The notes beneath the pieces were generated by a model. It was not told the origin of the DNA, ran no database searches, and saw only the letters and a program-made list of their open reading frames with translations. Positions 38,621 through 47,585 of a stretch of DNA of 47,585 nucleotides are shown here, one piece after another. A program made the translations under genes and the position numbers. The stretch's first letter is position 1, and each line of letters begins with the position of its first letter. This DNA is from an uncultured bacterium (GTDB lineage Bacteria; Patescibacteriota; Andersenbacteria; UBA10190; CAIZMI01), in contig CAIZMI010000045.1 in the NCBI GenBank assembly GCA_903934015.1, forward strand, positions 1 through 47,585, read 5' to 3'.

Positions 38621-41020
38621 TCATATGCTTTTGCGCTTAAAGAGGAAAAATAGACTTCCTGCCCAAGCACAAAAAGAAATCAATATGGCGCCATGTGCGG
38701 TTTTGTTTTGATATTTAACAACAACATCCTTGTCTTGATTTGTGACGGCGATGGTTATTGTACCTTCCTTGGTGCCTACTTCCGGTAATACTATTCCATT
38801 TTCAATTTGCGCCAATGGTGAGTCGGCCGTAAAAACAGTGATGATGTCGGTGTGTGGAGCCGTGACGCGGATTTCATTTGGCGAAAGTGATGTGGATATT
38901 TTATTTCCTTTACTGTCTATTGCGCTTATATTTACGCTACCAAATATTTTTTGAGTAAATAACGGTGGGGAATTGAAATCAGAGCACATTCCGGGTGAGA
39001 CTTGGCCTTGGGTTGCCATATAAATAGGTTTTTGTTGTTCGATGACTTTTTGCATCGGAATTCTCTCAATGCTAAAAATCTTATTCCATGAATATATACC
39101 AAGATCCAAAACGGCAATAAATACGAGCGTAATTGCTATGATTTTTATGGCACGATTTTTGTTGTTGAAAAGTTTTGAAATCATAAAACCACCACTGATG
39201 ACGATCATCCAAATTGCAACAATAAAAAGTCGTGAGGGTAGGCGCAAGATTGAACCAACCAAGGGGATGTTTCGCAAATAGCTTTCGTAAAATGAGCCCT
39301 CGCCGATAATGAGAAAGATAGCCAGGGGAGTAATCAAAAGCCACCTAATTTTTCGCGGACAAACTATTAGTCCTATTATTCCGATTGCAACAACCAAAAA
39401 CCCTGTATACATACCAATGTTGTCCCAGCCTTCCATTGCCCCGTGCAAGGGTTGAATGAAAGCAACGGGATAGCTTCGGCCAAAAAAAACGTTGGATAAC
39501 ATTCCTCGCGATATTAGTGGAACAACGAGCTTAGGTAGATCTGTGCCACGAAAATGTTGTGGAGCCTCGAGAGAAGGTAAAAGTTTTCCGAAACTCAATA
39601 GTATAAATAGAGAGATTATTAAGGAGAGTAACAAAACGGGGCGCAAGGAGCGATTTTGTATGGACCAAATTATTGACCAAACAAAAAGGAGTATCAGGGT
39701 ATAAAATAATATGTGAGTATCACCCAGACCGAGCATTGCTGATAGGGTAAGGCTGGAAATAATTCCCATACGTAAAGTTTTTTGTCCCATCCAAAAGCCA
39801 ATGAGAACCCAGGGGGCGAGCGCCATCCCGCCGATGAACATTGTGTGTCCCAAGAAGATGCGGTTGGAGACAAAGCTGCTGAGGGGTAACAATAGTCCCG
39901 CATATAGTGAACCAAGCGAATTGAGTCCCAATAAGCGACCGAGAATATAAAAACCTACTCCCATAAATAGCACCTCCAACCAAAGAGCAATCCTTAGGGC
40001 CGATTGTGAACCAAAGACTAATGATATTGGAATGGCGATACTTTCCGTGTTGGATTCGATATTGCCGAGGAGTGGTTGGCCGCCACAAGTGAAATGGTGC
40101 CAATATGGAATTCGAAAGTTTAATAAGGCGAGTCTGGCAGATTCGATATATAAAATATCTTTTGATGTATCTCCGGCTTCAAGGACCTTATTGTGGGAGG
40201 CAACCCAAAAAGAACCAAAGACACCACCAACAACAATCAAAATGATCAGTAGGAAGTGCCGGTCTTGTTTGTTCCAATTTTCAATGTAAGGTTGTTTTTG
40301 TGTGGTTGTGTTATTGCGCCAAAAAAATAATTGTAATACCGCAAGCAATAATGTGATTATTGTTAGAGGGATGATATGCAAATTAACAGAAGCAATTGCC
40401 CGTTGTTGGTATTGGATTCTAAAAGAGATTGTCCCCTTAATTTCTTTTTCTGTTCCCAAAAGGGGGAACAGGCGCGTTAATTTTCCTTTTTTGTATTTAT
40501 ATGAATCGATTTCATATCTTAAAAAAGTTTTTTCATTGGTATTGACTGTGGTGATTTTTAATTCAACACTTGAGCCGACATCTACTTTTGTTGGCGGAAT
40601 AGGTACAAACAAATCACCTCGCGATGTTGCGGAAGAAAATTTTGCTGTTCCGCGACCCAATATTTTTTTTGCCGTGATAATTTCCACATTTATTTCACCT
40701 GTTGTTGGAGTGGGGGATTCAAGCGATAATAAAACGCCGGAGATTTGTCTATCTTCCGCTTGAATTATTTGCCGATAACCAATCTTATGAGAAAGTGGCA
40801 AGGGGGTCTGATTTTTACTGTAATTGTGATATTCGCCCCAGTTTGGGTAGCGAGGTTGCCACAAAATTGCAAGCCCGATGATGACTCCGCTCAACAATAT
40901 AAAAGCGACGATTGAGTTTACCCGCAAGATTTTGAGAACGGGTATTTTCAAGATTGTTGTTTTTGTCCCGTAATTTGCGAGAAAACCTGCATAGTTTTTG
41001 TCAGTCGGGCAGAGGTTCAA
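38621..41020 (-). CDS. YfhO-like GT-C membrane protein, 799 aa
   Basis: An N-terminal helix (about 35-55) and a beta-rich extracytoplasmic domain (about 60-230) come first. A polytopic region then starts at IYWHHFTCGGQPLLGNIES-type sequence, equivalent to the DPYTCGGVPLLANIES block of the protein at 42530. The C-terminus is beta-rich but lacks the GW-containing YfhO motif of the other three copies. An extra domain at the N-terminus and the missing C-terminal motif suggest divergence. The start overlaps the ArnT-like gene's end by 20 nt. Confidence 0.72.
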   Translation of the reverse strand: MNLCPTDKNYAGFLANYGTKTTILKIPVLKILRVNSIVAFILLSGVIIGLAILWQPRYPNWGEYHNYSKNQTPLPLSHKIGYRQIIQAEDRQISGVLLSLESPTPTTGEINVEIITAKKILGRGTAKFSSATSRGDLFVPIPPTKVDVGSSVELKITTVNTNEKTFLRYEIDSYKYKKGKLTRLFPLLGTEKEIKGTISFRIQYQQRAIASVNLHIIPLTIITLLLAVLQLFFWRNNTTTQKQPYIENWNKQDRHFLLIILIVVGGVFGSFWVASHNKVLEAGDTSKDILYIESARLALLNFRIPYWHHFTCGGQPLLGNIESNTESIAIPISLVFGSQSALRIALWLEVLFMGVGFYILGRLLGLNSLGSLYAGLLLPLSSFVSNRIFLGHTMFIGGMALAPWVLIGFWMGQKTLRMGIISSLTLSAMLGLGDTHILFYTLILLFVWSIIWSIQNRSLRPVLLLSLIISLFILLSFGKLLPSLEAPQHFRGTDLPKLVVPLISRGMLSNVFFGRSYPVAFIQPLHGAMEGWDNIGMYTGFLVVAIGIIGLIVCPRKIRWLLITPLAIFLIIGEGSFYESYLRNIPLVGSILRLPSRLFIVAIWMIVISGGFMISKLFNNKNRAIKIIAITLVFIAVLDLGIYSWNKIFSIERIPMQKVIEQQKPIYMATQGQVSPGMCSDFNSPPLFTQKIFGSVNISAIDSKGNKISTSLSPNEIRVTAPHTDIITVFTADSPLAQIENGIVLPEVGTKEGTITIAVTNQDKDVVVKYQNKTAHGAILISFCAWAGSLFFLFKRKSI

Positions 41021-42500
41021 GTCGTTTTGTAACGATGTAGTTTTTTACAGAAGGACATAGTTCGTTTTCTTTTCGAGAATTGTTTATGCGGTACTCGACA
41101 AAAACTTGGCCTCGCTGTTTTTTATTTGCCAAGCGCAAGTAGGGGTTGCTGCGTCCAAAATACTGCAACATGTTTATTGTGTCTCCGCTGTCGGACCAAA
41201 TAAAACCTTTGTTTTTTAGACAAGACACCAAATCATCTGTTGATGATAACGCCTCGCTTACGCTAATGCCTTCTCCGTAAGCAAAGATGTTTGCACCACC
41301 GCCGGAATGGAGGAACGGGATCATTATTAATCTGGTACTTATAAAAAGCAGAAATATCGTGAAGACAAGAACAGAAATCAAATAAATTTTTTTAGACACA
41401 TGAAGACTTCTTGCAATTGCGTCTATACCCGTTCCGGCTAAAAGCCAAAAAATAAGAACGGCTGGTTCGAAATAGCGCAACGTTATTCTTCCAATAATGT
41501 AATTTAATAGTATTAAATGAATAAAAAGCGCTAATAAGGTGACGCCGACCATCAGTCTGTTTCCTCTGATGAAGGAGATTGCGATCAATATACACATGAC
41601 CAAAAGGATTCCCCACATTATTTGACTTGAGAATTCTTTACCCGTGAAGACGGCCACAAACGATGAGCCCGTAAAAAAGTGTTGAAATACATCTGGCAAG
41701 GCAGATAGTCTTTGAAAAAACGATGGTAAGGTGCGTTGTAGACGATCTTGGTCGTCACGGAATAAGGAAATAAAGGTAAATTGCATGATAAAACTGGCCA
41801 TGAAGCCGAGAATAAACACCCACCAGGTTAACAGAATTTTAAATTTTAAACGTGTCTTTATTAATATCGCCGAAACGATGAAGGGGAGTAGTGCAAGAAA
41901 AATTACATGTATGGATGCGCCTATGCCGGCCACAAATCCACTAAGCACTTTTGGCGCAAATAAATCTTGTTTGGAATTTTCGTCCTGCGCGGAGATTAAA
42001 TATAGAGTAAGAAATAAAAATAAAGGGAGCAGTGAAATTGCCCAACCCAAGCGCTGATAACCCAAAAAAATCGGAGAAAAAATACACGCCGTGAGGGCAA
42101 AAAGATAGTAGTTTTGGAAGATCCTTTTTAGTAGCAACCAGAGCGTCCAGAAAAGTACAAGTGATGCAAGGAAGGTGGGCAACCGCAAACCAAGTGTGCT
42201 GAAACCAAAAAAATGAATGGATGGAATGCGAAGGTATTCGGCAAAAGGGCCGATGTAGCTGGTGGCTGCCCCACGTAACGGTAGTTTGCCGCTACGCTGA
42301 ATCTCGAAAACGTTTATTCCTTCAAGGCCTTCGTCACCCAGTAAGCCGGGAACACGATCTAAATATATAATGTTTGCAATGGCAAACATGATAAAAAGAA
42401 GGACACTAAATTTTTCTCTGCTAAGCCAAAGCGTAGCTTTTAGTGAGTATTTCTTTATGTTATAAAATATTGTTTGAGCTGGATTTGGAAGGCTGAGCAT
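41001..42500 (-). CDS. GT39/ArnT-like polytopic glycosyltransferase, 499 aa
   Basis: This GT-C protein has about 11-12 membrane helices. The first extracytoplasmic loop contains YLDRVPGLLGDEGLEGINVF, where the acidic pair in GDEG corresponds to the catalytic Asp of PMT/ArnT enzymes. A short C-terminal extracytoplasmic domain follows (after FHSGGGANIFAYG). Enzymes of this type transfer sugars from polyprenyl phosphate to proteins, lipids or polymers. It is the first gene of the long minus-strand run and starts 29 bp from a divergent gene, with almost no room for a leader. Confidence 0.8.
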   Translation of the reverse strand: MLSLPNPAQTIFYNIKKYSLKATLWLSREKFSVLLFIMFAIANIIYLDRVPGLLGDEGLEGINVFEIQRSGKLPLRGAATSYIGPFAEYLRIPSIHFFGFSTLGLRLPTFLASLVLFWTLWLLLKRIFQNYYLFALTACIFSPIFLGYQRLGWAISLLPLFLFLTLYLISAQDENSKQDLFAPKVLSGFVAGIGASIHVIFLALLPFIVSAILIKTRLKFKILLTWWVFILGFMASFIMQFTFISLFRDDQDRLQRTLPSFFQRLSALPDVFQHFFTGSSFVAVFTGKEFSSQIMWGILLVMCILIAISFIRGNRLMVGVTLLALFIHLILLNYIIGRITLRYFEPAVLIFWLLAGTGIDAIARSLHVSKKIYLISVLVFTIFLLFISTRLIMIPFLHSGGGANIFAYGEGISVSEALSSTDDLVSCLKNKGFIWSDSGDTINMLQYFGRSNPYLRLANKKQRGQVFVEYRINNSRKENELCPSVKNYIVTKRLEPLPD

Positions 42501-42529
42501 TAATATGGTTTAGTGTTAGTATTATCGAT

Positions 42530-45034
42530 ATGTTGTTAAATTGGCAATATCGGCTTAGAGAAAATAGCCACTGGTTTTGGGTAATAGTCGTGTCGACCGT
42601 CCTGTTGCTTGGCGCAATTTTGATAATGCAAACACGTGAATCGCTTATTAATAAACCGGTCATGACCGTGGGGATTGCTAGAATTCCGACTGAGCCAAAC
42701 AAAGGGATCAATTTGGGTGACGGCAGAGAATTAATACAGGAGTTCTTTGCGACTGAAAACGAAGCGACAGGCCTGGAAATTGGAATATACAATCTAAGGG
42801 GTGCAGACCCGGCAGCATCCGTAATGATAAGCGTAAACGACACGGATGGAAAACGCTTGGCGAGAAGTTCGCTTCTGGTTGGAAAGTTGCGTAATGATGA
42901 TTACACAAAAATCGAGTTTCCGATTAGGCTGTTTAAGGGAAATAAGTATAATGTTTCGTTATCTACGCTTGGGGTAGCATACGGAAAGGAGCTGACAGTT
43001 TTTCATGAACCGGAGATTAACTCATTGCCGGGGGTTGAACTTTTTGGAATTTTTGGAAATGACTCCGCAAGGCATAAACTGGTGGGGCATCTTGGGTTTA
43101 AAATAATAAGAGAGCCTTCATTGGCTGTTTTATATAGTGTTATGGCGCATAGTATAAAAACATATCTATTTATAGGGTGTGTATTTGCGGTGTTGATTTT
43201 TATGACTATCAAGCCATTACGAAATTGGATAAAACGTGAATTGCAAAGAACAATATTATTTGATGGCCGGTCTGTGGTGTGGCGAGAAAAAATTATTGCA
43301 CTCATTCTCGGTTTGATATTGGCTCTAATTTGTACATTTCCTTTTTACTTGAACATTAACAAGATGGATACGATGGGGGATGTTCAGCGAAATTTGCTTT
43401 TCCGCGCACTAGGGCGTGAGTCGCTATTAAAAGAAGGAATGATTGCGCAGTGGGATCCGTACACTTGCGGTGGTGTGCCGTTGTTGGCCAATATTGAGTC
43501 AGCACACACTGATCCGTATTTTTTTCTATCCTTTGTATTTGGTGAAAATTTAGGGTTGCGTTTGTCGGTTACGTTAACTCTTGCTATTGGGTTTATTGGT
43601 ACATATCTATTGGCGCGTAGATTCTTTGGAGTAAATATTGGGTCAGCTATTTTAGCCGGTGCAATTTATTCTTTTTCCGGTTTTCAGATGCTAGCATTTT
43701 CCACTGGTGTTTTTGCATGGATTCCGGTTGGGTTGATTCCATTCTTTATTTACTTCTATTTGCGAAGTTTGGAAAGAAACATTTATATAATTCCCACTGC
43801 GGGAATGCTTATGTGGATATTTTTTGGGGGAGGTCCTCATATGCCGGTATTTACGGCCATTTTGGTAACTCTCCTTGCTATTGGATATTCTGTTGTTTTT
43901 CGATCCTTACGGCCGCTATTGCTGTTGTTTGCTGTTTTTTGTGCGGCTTCATTGCTGTCCACTATGAAGTTGTTGCCAACGACGGAATTAGTGGTTATTT
44001 TTGACGCGTTTAACCGAGTGCCGTCGTTTATTGCGCCTCTTGGTTGGATTCCAAAAATGTTTCTCGATCGCCACCAGGATGCTTCATTTGCTTGGAATTT
44101 CGCGTTAACGGGAGAAAATTATCGTTGGTCGGAATTTGGCAGTTATGTTGGTTTGGTGCCGGCGTTGCTATTAATTTGTAGTTTGCCTTTTATCTGGAGA
44201 AAGAAAATTGCGATAATTTGGTTGCTGGTTGGTATCATCATTCTCGCAATGATGTTTGGTTTTTTCCCATGGACGTTGATTCAACAGATACCGGTCCTTA
44301 GGGAAATTGTACGAAATCCGCAACGTCTACGCAGTATTTTATTTTTGCCGTTGGGGCTTCTCGCGGCATATGGTTTGTCGGTAATTTCTGAAAAGTTTAT
44401 TAAGAATAACATATTGAGAAATATTGCTGTGGGGTTGGTTGTGTTGTTTGTTGTTGTGGATTTATTGTCGGTTGGTGCTCCAAATTTTAATAATTTATTT
44501 AATTTAGATTGGCCAAAACTGGAACGGAGTGAAAAATTTGTTCGTTTGAATGCTGGCTATGCCGACGAAGATGCCGGTTATTATAAGGCGGGATATCTAA
44601 GTTATTTGGCAAACCAAGGGACAATGGATTTATGTGTTCCTAATATGGCTGTAAACCGACCAATGATGGCCTCAGGAAATGGAACGACCAGCGCAGAGAA
44701 GCCGTATTGGGGTGAAGCATATATTCTCGGGACAGATAAAAAAGCCGAAATAACTTATCTTTCGCCAACAAAGATTATTGTCAAAATTGAAAATCTCCAG
44801 CAAGACGGCTGGCTTGTTTTGAATCAAAATTTTTATCCGGGTTGGAGTACTGTTCCAGCCAGAGAGGTGGCGCAAAAAAAAGGATTAGTGGCGACACGTG
44901 TCAAAGCCGGAGACACCATGATTACGTTCAAGTATTTGCCACTTTCTTTTATTGTGGGATTTTGGGTGTCGCTAACGAGTATTATTGTTTGTTGTTTTGT
45001 TGTTGCAAGGTCATGGGTTTTAAGGAAGCGATAA
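42530..45034 (+). CDS. YfhO-like GT-C membrane protein, 834 aa
   Basis: The layout repeats that of its relatives. An N-terminal helix (about 16-34) and a beta-rich domain (about 40-190) are followed by AQWDPYTCGGVPLLANIESA and a set of about 12 helices. The C-terminal extracytoplasmic domain has WLVLNQNFYPGWSTVP and VKAGDTMITFKYLP before a last helix, the YfhO C-terminal signature. TATTAT ends four nt before the ATG, so a leaderless start is likely. It probably forms a two-gene plus-strand unit with the gene at 45071. Confidence 0.77.
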   Translation: MLLNWQYRLRENSHWFWVIVVSTVLLLGAILIMQTRESLINKPVMTVGIARIPTEPNKGINLGDGRELIQEFFATENEATGLEIGIYNLRGADPAASVMISVNDTDGKRLARSSLLVGKLRNDDYTKIEFPIRLFKGNKYNVSLSTLGVAYGKELTVFHEPEINSLPGVELFGIFGNDSARHKLVGHLGFKIIREPSLAVLYSVMAHSIKTYLFIGCVFAVLIFMTIKPLRNWIKRELQRTILFDGRSVVWREKIIALILGLILALICTFPFYLNINKMDTMGDVQRNLLFRALGRESLLKEGMIAQWDPYTCGGVPLLANIESAHTDPYFFLSFVFGENLGLRLSVTLTLAIGFIGTYLLARRFFGVNIGSAILAGAIYSFSGFQMLAFSTGVFAWIPVGLIPFFIYFYLRSLERNIYIIPTAGMLMWIFFGGGPHMPVFTAILVTLLAIGYSVVFRSLRPLLLLFAVFCAASLLSTMKLLPTTELVVIFDAFNRVPSFIAPLGWIPKMFLDRHQDASFAWNFALTGENYRWSEFGSYVGLVPALLLICSLPFIWRKKIAIIWLLVGIIILAMMFGFFPWTLIQQIPVLREIVRNPQRLRSILFLPLGLLAAYGLSVISEKFIKNNILRNIAVGLVVLFVVVDLLSVGAPNFNNLFNLDWPKLERSEKFVRLNAGYADEDAGYYKAGYLSYLANQGTMDLCVPNMAVNRPMMASGNGTTSAEKPYWGEAYILGTDKKAEITYLSPTKIIVKIENLQQDGWLVLNQNFYPGWSTVPAREVAQKKGLVATRVKAGDTMITFKYLPLSFIVGFWVSLTSIIVCCFVVARSWVLRKR

Positions 45035-45070
45035 CCGGGGAAATAAGTACATAGTTTCCGTCTATACAAC

Positions 45071-47377
45071 ATGCTTGGTTCAAGTTATGGTGATTGTATT
45101 AAAATGTTCCAAAAGTGTAGTTTAGAGAAAATTATATTGTTGTCTGGGGTGGCAATTATTGCCTTTTCCAGTCTCTTTGTGGTCAAATTTGCTCCCTTAA
45201 ACGCGCAGGAAAAATTTGTCGTGCGCGTGAAGGACGGGTCGGTTAAGACGGTTTTAAAACCGACCGGTGAATTACGTCAGGAATTTACAGGTAACGGGGA
45301 GTTGGTTAAGGGGATTAAATTTTATTTTGATAAAATCAGGGGCGTTGGAGGACTAAAGTTTGAAATTACAGATAAAGACGGTCATGTTGTTGCAAAAAAC
45401 GGCCAAGCCGGTTACGCCTATTCCGACGCACGAACCGATGCAAATTTTTCGCTGGCTCGATTTAGGCTTAATAAGGACGAAAAATACAATCTGGTTCTAA
45501 AAAATGACGGTCGTGATGATATTTCTTTTTGGGCACGCGATCTTTCGGCTGGGCGTCGGTTAATTGCCTTTTCGTTGTCCGTGCCTCAAGCCATTGGTTT
45601 TAGGAGCGCCTGGGGAATCGGGGCCGGAGTACTGTTTCTGATTGGACTGACGGCCATTCAATTTATGTCCGATAAGTGGAAAACCATTACCGTGATTTGT
45701 CTGTTGGTAGTTGTGACCCCAATGGCGCTTGCCGGGTTTTGGAAGATGGATAAATTTGGTATTTCCGATTGGGATTATTACATGTCGACGCATAGCGCGT
45801 ATCGTCAAGCGATTCTTGTTAATCATGTTTTTCCTTTTTGGGAACCGTATACGGCGGGAGGCACGGCGGGTTTGGCTGACCCGGAATTTCCGGTATTCTC
45901 CCCACTTTTTATTCCTGAATTATTATTCGGAATTCCGATTGGTATGCGATTGGCTGTAATGTTTTCGGTGTTAGGCGGTGGATTGGGCATGCTGGCGTTG
46001 TCGCGAAGCTTAAAATTGTCTATCGAGGCTAGTACTCTTACGGCGATAGCTTTTATGTTTGGCAGTGTTAATCTTTTGGAAATTGTAGAAGGGCACACGA
46101 ATATTTATATGGCGATGTGGATTCCATGGATATTTTGGGCGTGGCTAGAAATGTTACATGGAAAAAGAAAACCAATTGTTTGTGGTATTTTTCTCGCTCT
46201 AACTTTTTATGGTGGCGGTATTTATCTTCTGATGTATACGGCAATTGCTTTTGTCGGTTTGGGTTTGTTTACAAAAAAAAGAGTCAGGACGCTTTGGCTA
46301 ACTATTCAGGCGGGTTTGTGGGCACTTGGGCTTTCAGCTCTTAAATTGATTCCCGTATTTTTGTGGCTCAAGCAATATCCGGATACCATGTATGCGAGTT
46401 CGGTAAATATCTTACCTTGGTTAAAACAAATATTCTTAGAGCGGATTCCGCATGGGGTTCAAGCTATCTATGGTCAAGGGGGTGGTTGGCATGAATACGG
46501 GGCCTATCTTGGATATTTTGTATTGCTAATGTCGACTATTGGTTTAATGGGAATAAGAAAAAACAAAATTATCAGATTGTTATTTTTGGCGACAATTGTG
46601 GCAACCCTTCTTTCTTCCAGTGGGCCGTTGGTTAAATCGTTTTTTGACGTTTTTCCGTATATGCCGCGTTCTAATGTGTCCCGCTTTATTTTGTTTGCCG
46701 TAATTCCGTTGGTTTTGTTGGCGGGATTTGGTGTGGATTTTATTAAAACAAAAATTAAGTTTGGAAATTTTGTGACGATATTAATCATTGGATGTGTTGC
46801 AATTGACCTGATGATTTTTTCCTTCCAACTTTCCTCTCAGGCTTTTGTTTTACAACCGTTTAGTCTCACAATGAAAGCTGCTTACCCACTTGAATTTACT
46901 GCAGATAAATACGTCGCCACTTCTGTGGATAAAAATGGCAATGACGTTCCATATTCACGCTCCTACGCCGCTTTTTTGGCTGGGTACGGGTCGACAGCCT
47001 TTCCTTCGGTTTTGGGGCCGGATGCGCGCGTAAAAACAATTCAGGATGAAAAACATCTCTATGTCGAGCTGGAAAATAATCGGGGTAGTGCAAAACTTCT
47101 TACGTGGAACCCAAACAAAGTGGCAGTGACGGTTGATGCGAAAGAAGCGGACTTGTTGATTATTAATACCAATTACGCAACTGGTTGGTATGCCAATGGC
47201 GCAAAAGCAGTGGAGGTAGCTGGAAGAGTGGCGACGCGAGTTGGTCCTGGACCACAAACGGTGACGTTTCAGTACAAAACTCCGGGATTGTGGCCGGGCG
47301 TTATCATTTCATTTGGCACATTGATTATGGCGCTATTTTTCTGGAGAAGAAACGGATCATACGCAATAACGGGATAA
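45071..47377 (+). CDS. YfhO-like GT-C membrane protein, 768 aa
   Basis: The plan is N-terminal helix, beta-rich domain (about 40-170), the loop FPFWEPYTAGGTAGLADPEF, many helices, then an extracytoplasmic tail with LIINTNYATGWYANG and GPGPQTVTFQYKTPG before a closing helix. The AGG-G-L-D variant of the loop motif sets it apart from the GGxPLLxN form of the other copies. An ATG at 45104 (MFQKCSLEKIIL) is an alternative start, closer to the first helix. It starts 36 nt after the upstream gene. Confidence 0.75.
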   Translation: MLGSSYGDCIKMFQKCSLEKIILLSGVAIIAFSSLFVVKFAPLNAQEKFVVRVKDGSVKTVLKPTGELRQEFTGNGELVKGIKFYFDKIRGVGGLKFEITDKDGHVVAKNGQAGYAYSDARTDANFSLARFRLNKDEKYNLVLKNDGRDDISFWARDLSAGRRLIAFSLSVPQAIGFRSAWGIGAGVLFLIGLTAIQFMSDKWKTITVICLLVVVTPMALAGFWKMDKFGISDWDYYMSTHSAYRQAILVNHVFPFWEPYTAGGTAGLADPEFPVFSPLFIPELLFGIPIGMRLAVMFSVLGGGLGMLALSRSLKLSIEASTLTAIAFMFGSVNLLEIVEGHTNIYMAMWIPWIFWAWLEMLHGKRKPIVCGIFLALTFYGGGIYLLMYTAIAFVGLGLFTKKRVRTLWLTIQAGLWALGLSALKLIPVFLWLKQYPDTMYASSVNILPWLKQIFLERIPHGVQAIYGQGGGWHEYGAYLGYFVLLMSTIGLMGIRKNKIIRLLFLATIVATLLSSSGPLVKSFFDVFPYMPRSNVSRFILFAVIPLVLLAGFGVDFIKTKIKFGNFVTILIIGCVAIDLMIFSFQLSSQAFVLQPFSLTMKAAYPLEFTADKYVATSVDKNGNDVPYSRSYAAFLAGYGSTAFPSVLGPDARVKTIQDEKHLYVELENNRGSAKLLTWNPNKVAVTVDAKEADLLIINTNYATGWYANGAKAVEVAGRVATRVGPGPQTVTFQYKTPGLWPGVIISFGTLIMALFFWRRNGSYAITG

Positions 47378-47394
47378 TAATAATCAAAATTATT

Positions 47395-47477
47395 TACGGT
47401 CCACGATCCACTTAGGTTCATTGTAGTTGTCGCTCCTGCCAGTGAGCAGGAGCCCGTCGTAGTAATCGGGGACCGTA
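47395..47477. repeat. Structured spacer with nested hairpins
   Basis: TACGGTCC (47395-47402) pairs with GGACCGTA (47470-47477). Inside, GCTCCTGC (47432-47439) pairs with GCAGGAGC (47446-47453). There is no T-run after either stem, so it is probably a repeat or RNA element rather than a simple terminator. No SD or long reading frame lies here. Confidence 0.7.
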
Positions 47478-47526
47478 CACTAAATTGTGTCTAGCGCATT
47501 AATAATTAATCGCTAACATAATGATC

Positions 47527-47585
47527 ATGCCAACACACAACAAAGTATTAGAAGCCAGTTTGAAAAATTTAAGAAGTTCGTTAAC
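47527..47585 (+). CDS. Start of a gene cut by the window edge, unknown
   Basis: From ATG at 47527 the frame reads MPTHNKVLEASLKNLRSSL and is open to the window end. An in-frame ATG at 47521 would add MI. TAACAT at 47514-47519 is a possible -10, seven nt before 47527, matching the leaderless pattern of the window. Nineteen residues are too few to identify the product. Confidence 0.4.
   Translation, partial: MPTHNKVLEASLKNLRSSL

Noticed and set aside
40450-40472. Hairpin CTGTTCCC/GGGGAACAG inside the YfhO-like gene at 38621
   Set aside because: It is short, within a coding region, without related copies seen in the window; it may be chance.
1-47585. tRNA, rRNA or CRISPR loci
   Set aside because: No tRNA-like cloverleaf, rRNA core segment or regularly spaced direct repeat was noticed in the window by eye.

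Overview
The window looks like a chromosomal segment of an uncultivated bacterium, most likely a Candidate Phyla Radiation (Patescibacteria) lineage. This is inferred from the AT-rich DNA, many genes without a Shine-Dalgarno (SD) sequence, long runs of glycosyltransferases and polytopic membrane proteins, a four-helix-bundle (S23-type) protein and several conserved proteins of a kind I associate with that group. TGA is used as a normal stop (for example at 9985-9987 and 22136-22138), which argues against the TGA-recoded lineages (SR1, Gracilibacteria). No rRNA, tRNA, CRISPR array or prophage was seen.

Layout. 1-1190: end of an IS481-like transposase, an unknown monocistronic gene and a GC-rich structured spacer. 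1188-6148 (minus): a MacA/ABC/FtsX-type efflux operon, followed by a thioredoxin-fold/CxxC membrane protein pair and a conserved hypothetical. 6329-11939 (plus): a ZnuA-ZnuC-ZnuB metal importer, a VanW protein, a membrane-anchored beta-rich protein and RmuC. 11966-13284: a small winged-helix-like membrane protein and an O-methyltransferase. 13286-29121: a surface-glycan island with GT9, GT4 and GT2 glycosyltransferases, a polysaccharide deacetylase, a NeuB-like synthase fused to a TIM barrel, a methyltransferase, SDR and aldo/keto reductases, a YhcH-like protein, a CMP-nonulosonate cytidylyltransferase and three GT-B-like proteins. 29227-30543: glutamate dehydrogenase. 30641-42500 (minus): a roughly 12 kb run with a polyprenyl-phosphate sugar synthase, an S23-like protein, two GT-B enzymes, a MurJ/MVF flippase, two YfhO-like giant membrane proteins and a GT39/ArnT-like enzyme. 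42530-47377 (plus): two more YfhO-like proteins.

How the genes fit together (inference). Cytoplasmic GTs and the nonulosonate genes would make activated sugars and a lipid-linked glycan. The polyprenyl-phosphate sugar synthase would supply donors for the membrane GT-C/YfhO-like enzymes, which would decorate a surface polymer after flipping by the MVF-family protein.

The most unusual feature is the density and variety of inverted-repeat elements. (1) A family with arms of about 33 nt built from AGTATGCNGTAT units occurs four times, always against gene ends. In one copy the arms enclose the S23-like four-helix-bundle gene, like the intervening sequences of some 23S rRNA genes. (2) Two long hairpins have unrelated stems but an almost identical 12-nt loop. 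(3) A GTCTTTGCGAG-type element occurs once inside a coding region and once in a spacer. (4) A perfect 26-bp palindrome lies in frame inside a glycosyltransferase-like gene. (5) There is a 179-bp element with perfect 27-bp ends, plus several single hairpins. A second pattern is that many genes have a -10 box only about 6-7 nt before the ATG, which predicts leaderless mRNAs. At least three compositionally different genes of unknown or uncertain role instead have SD sequences, leaders and their own terminators.
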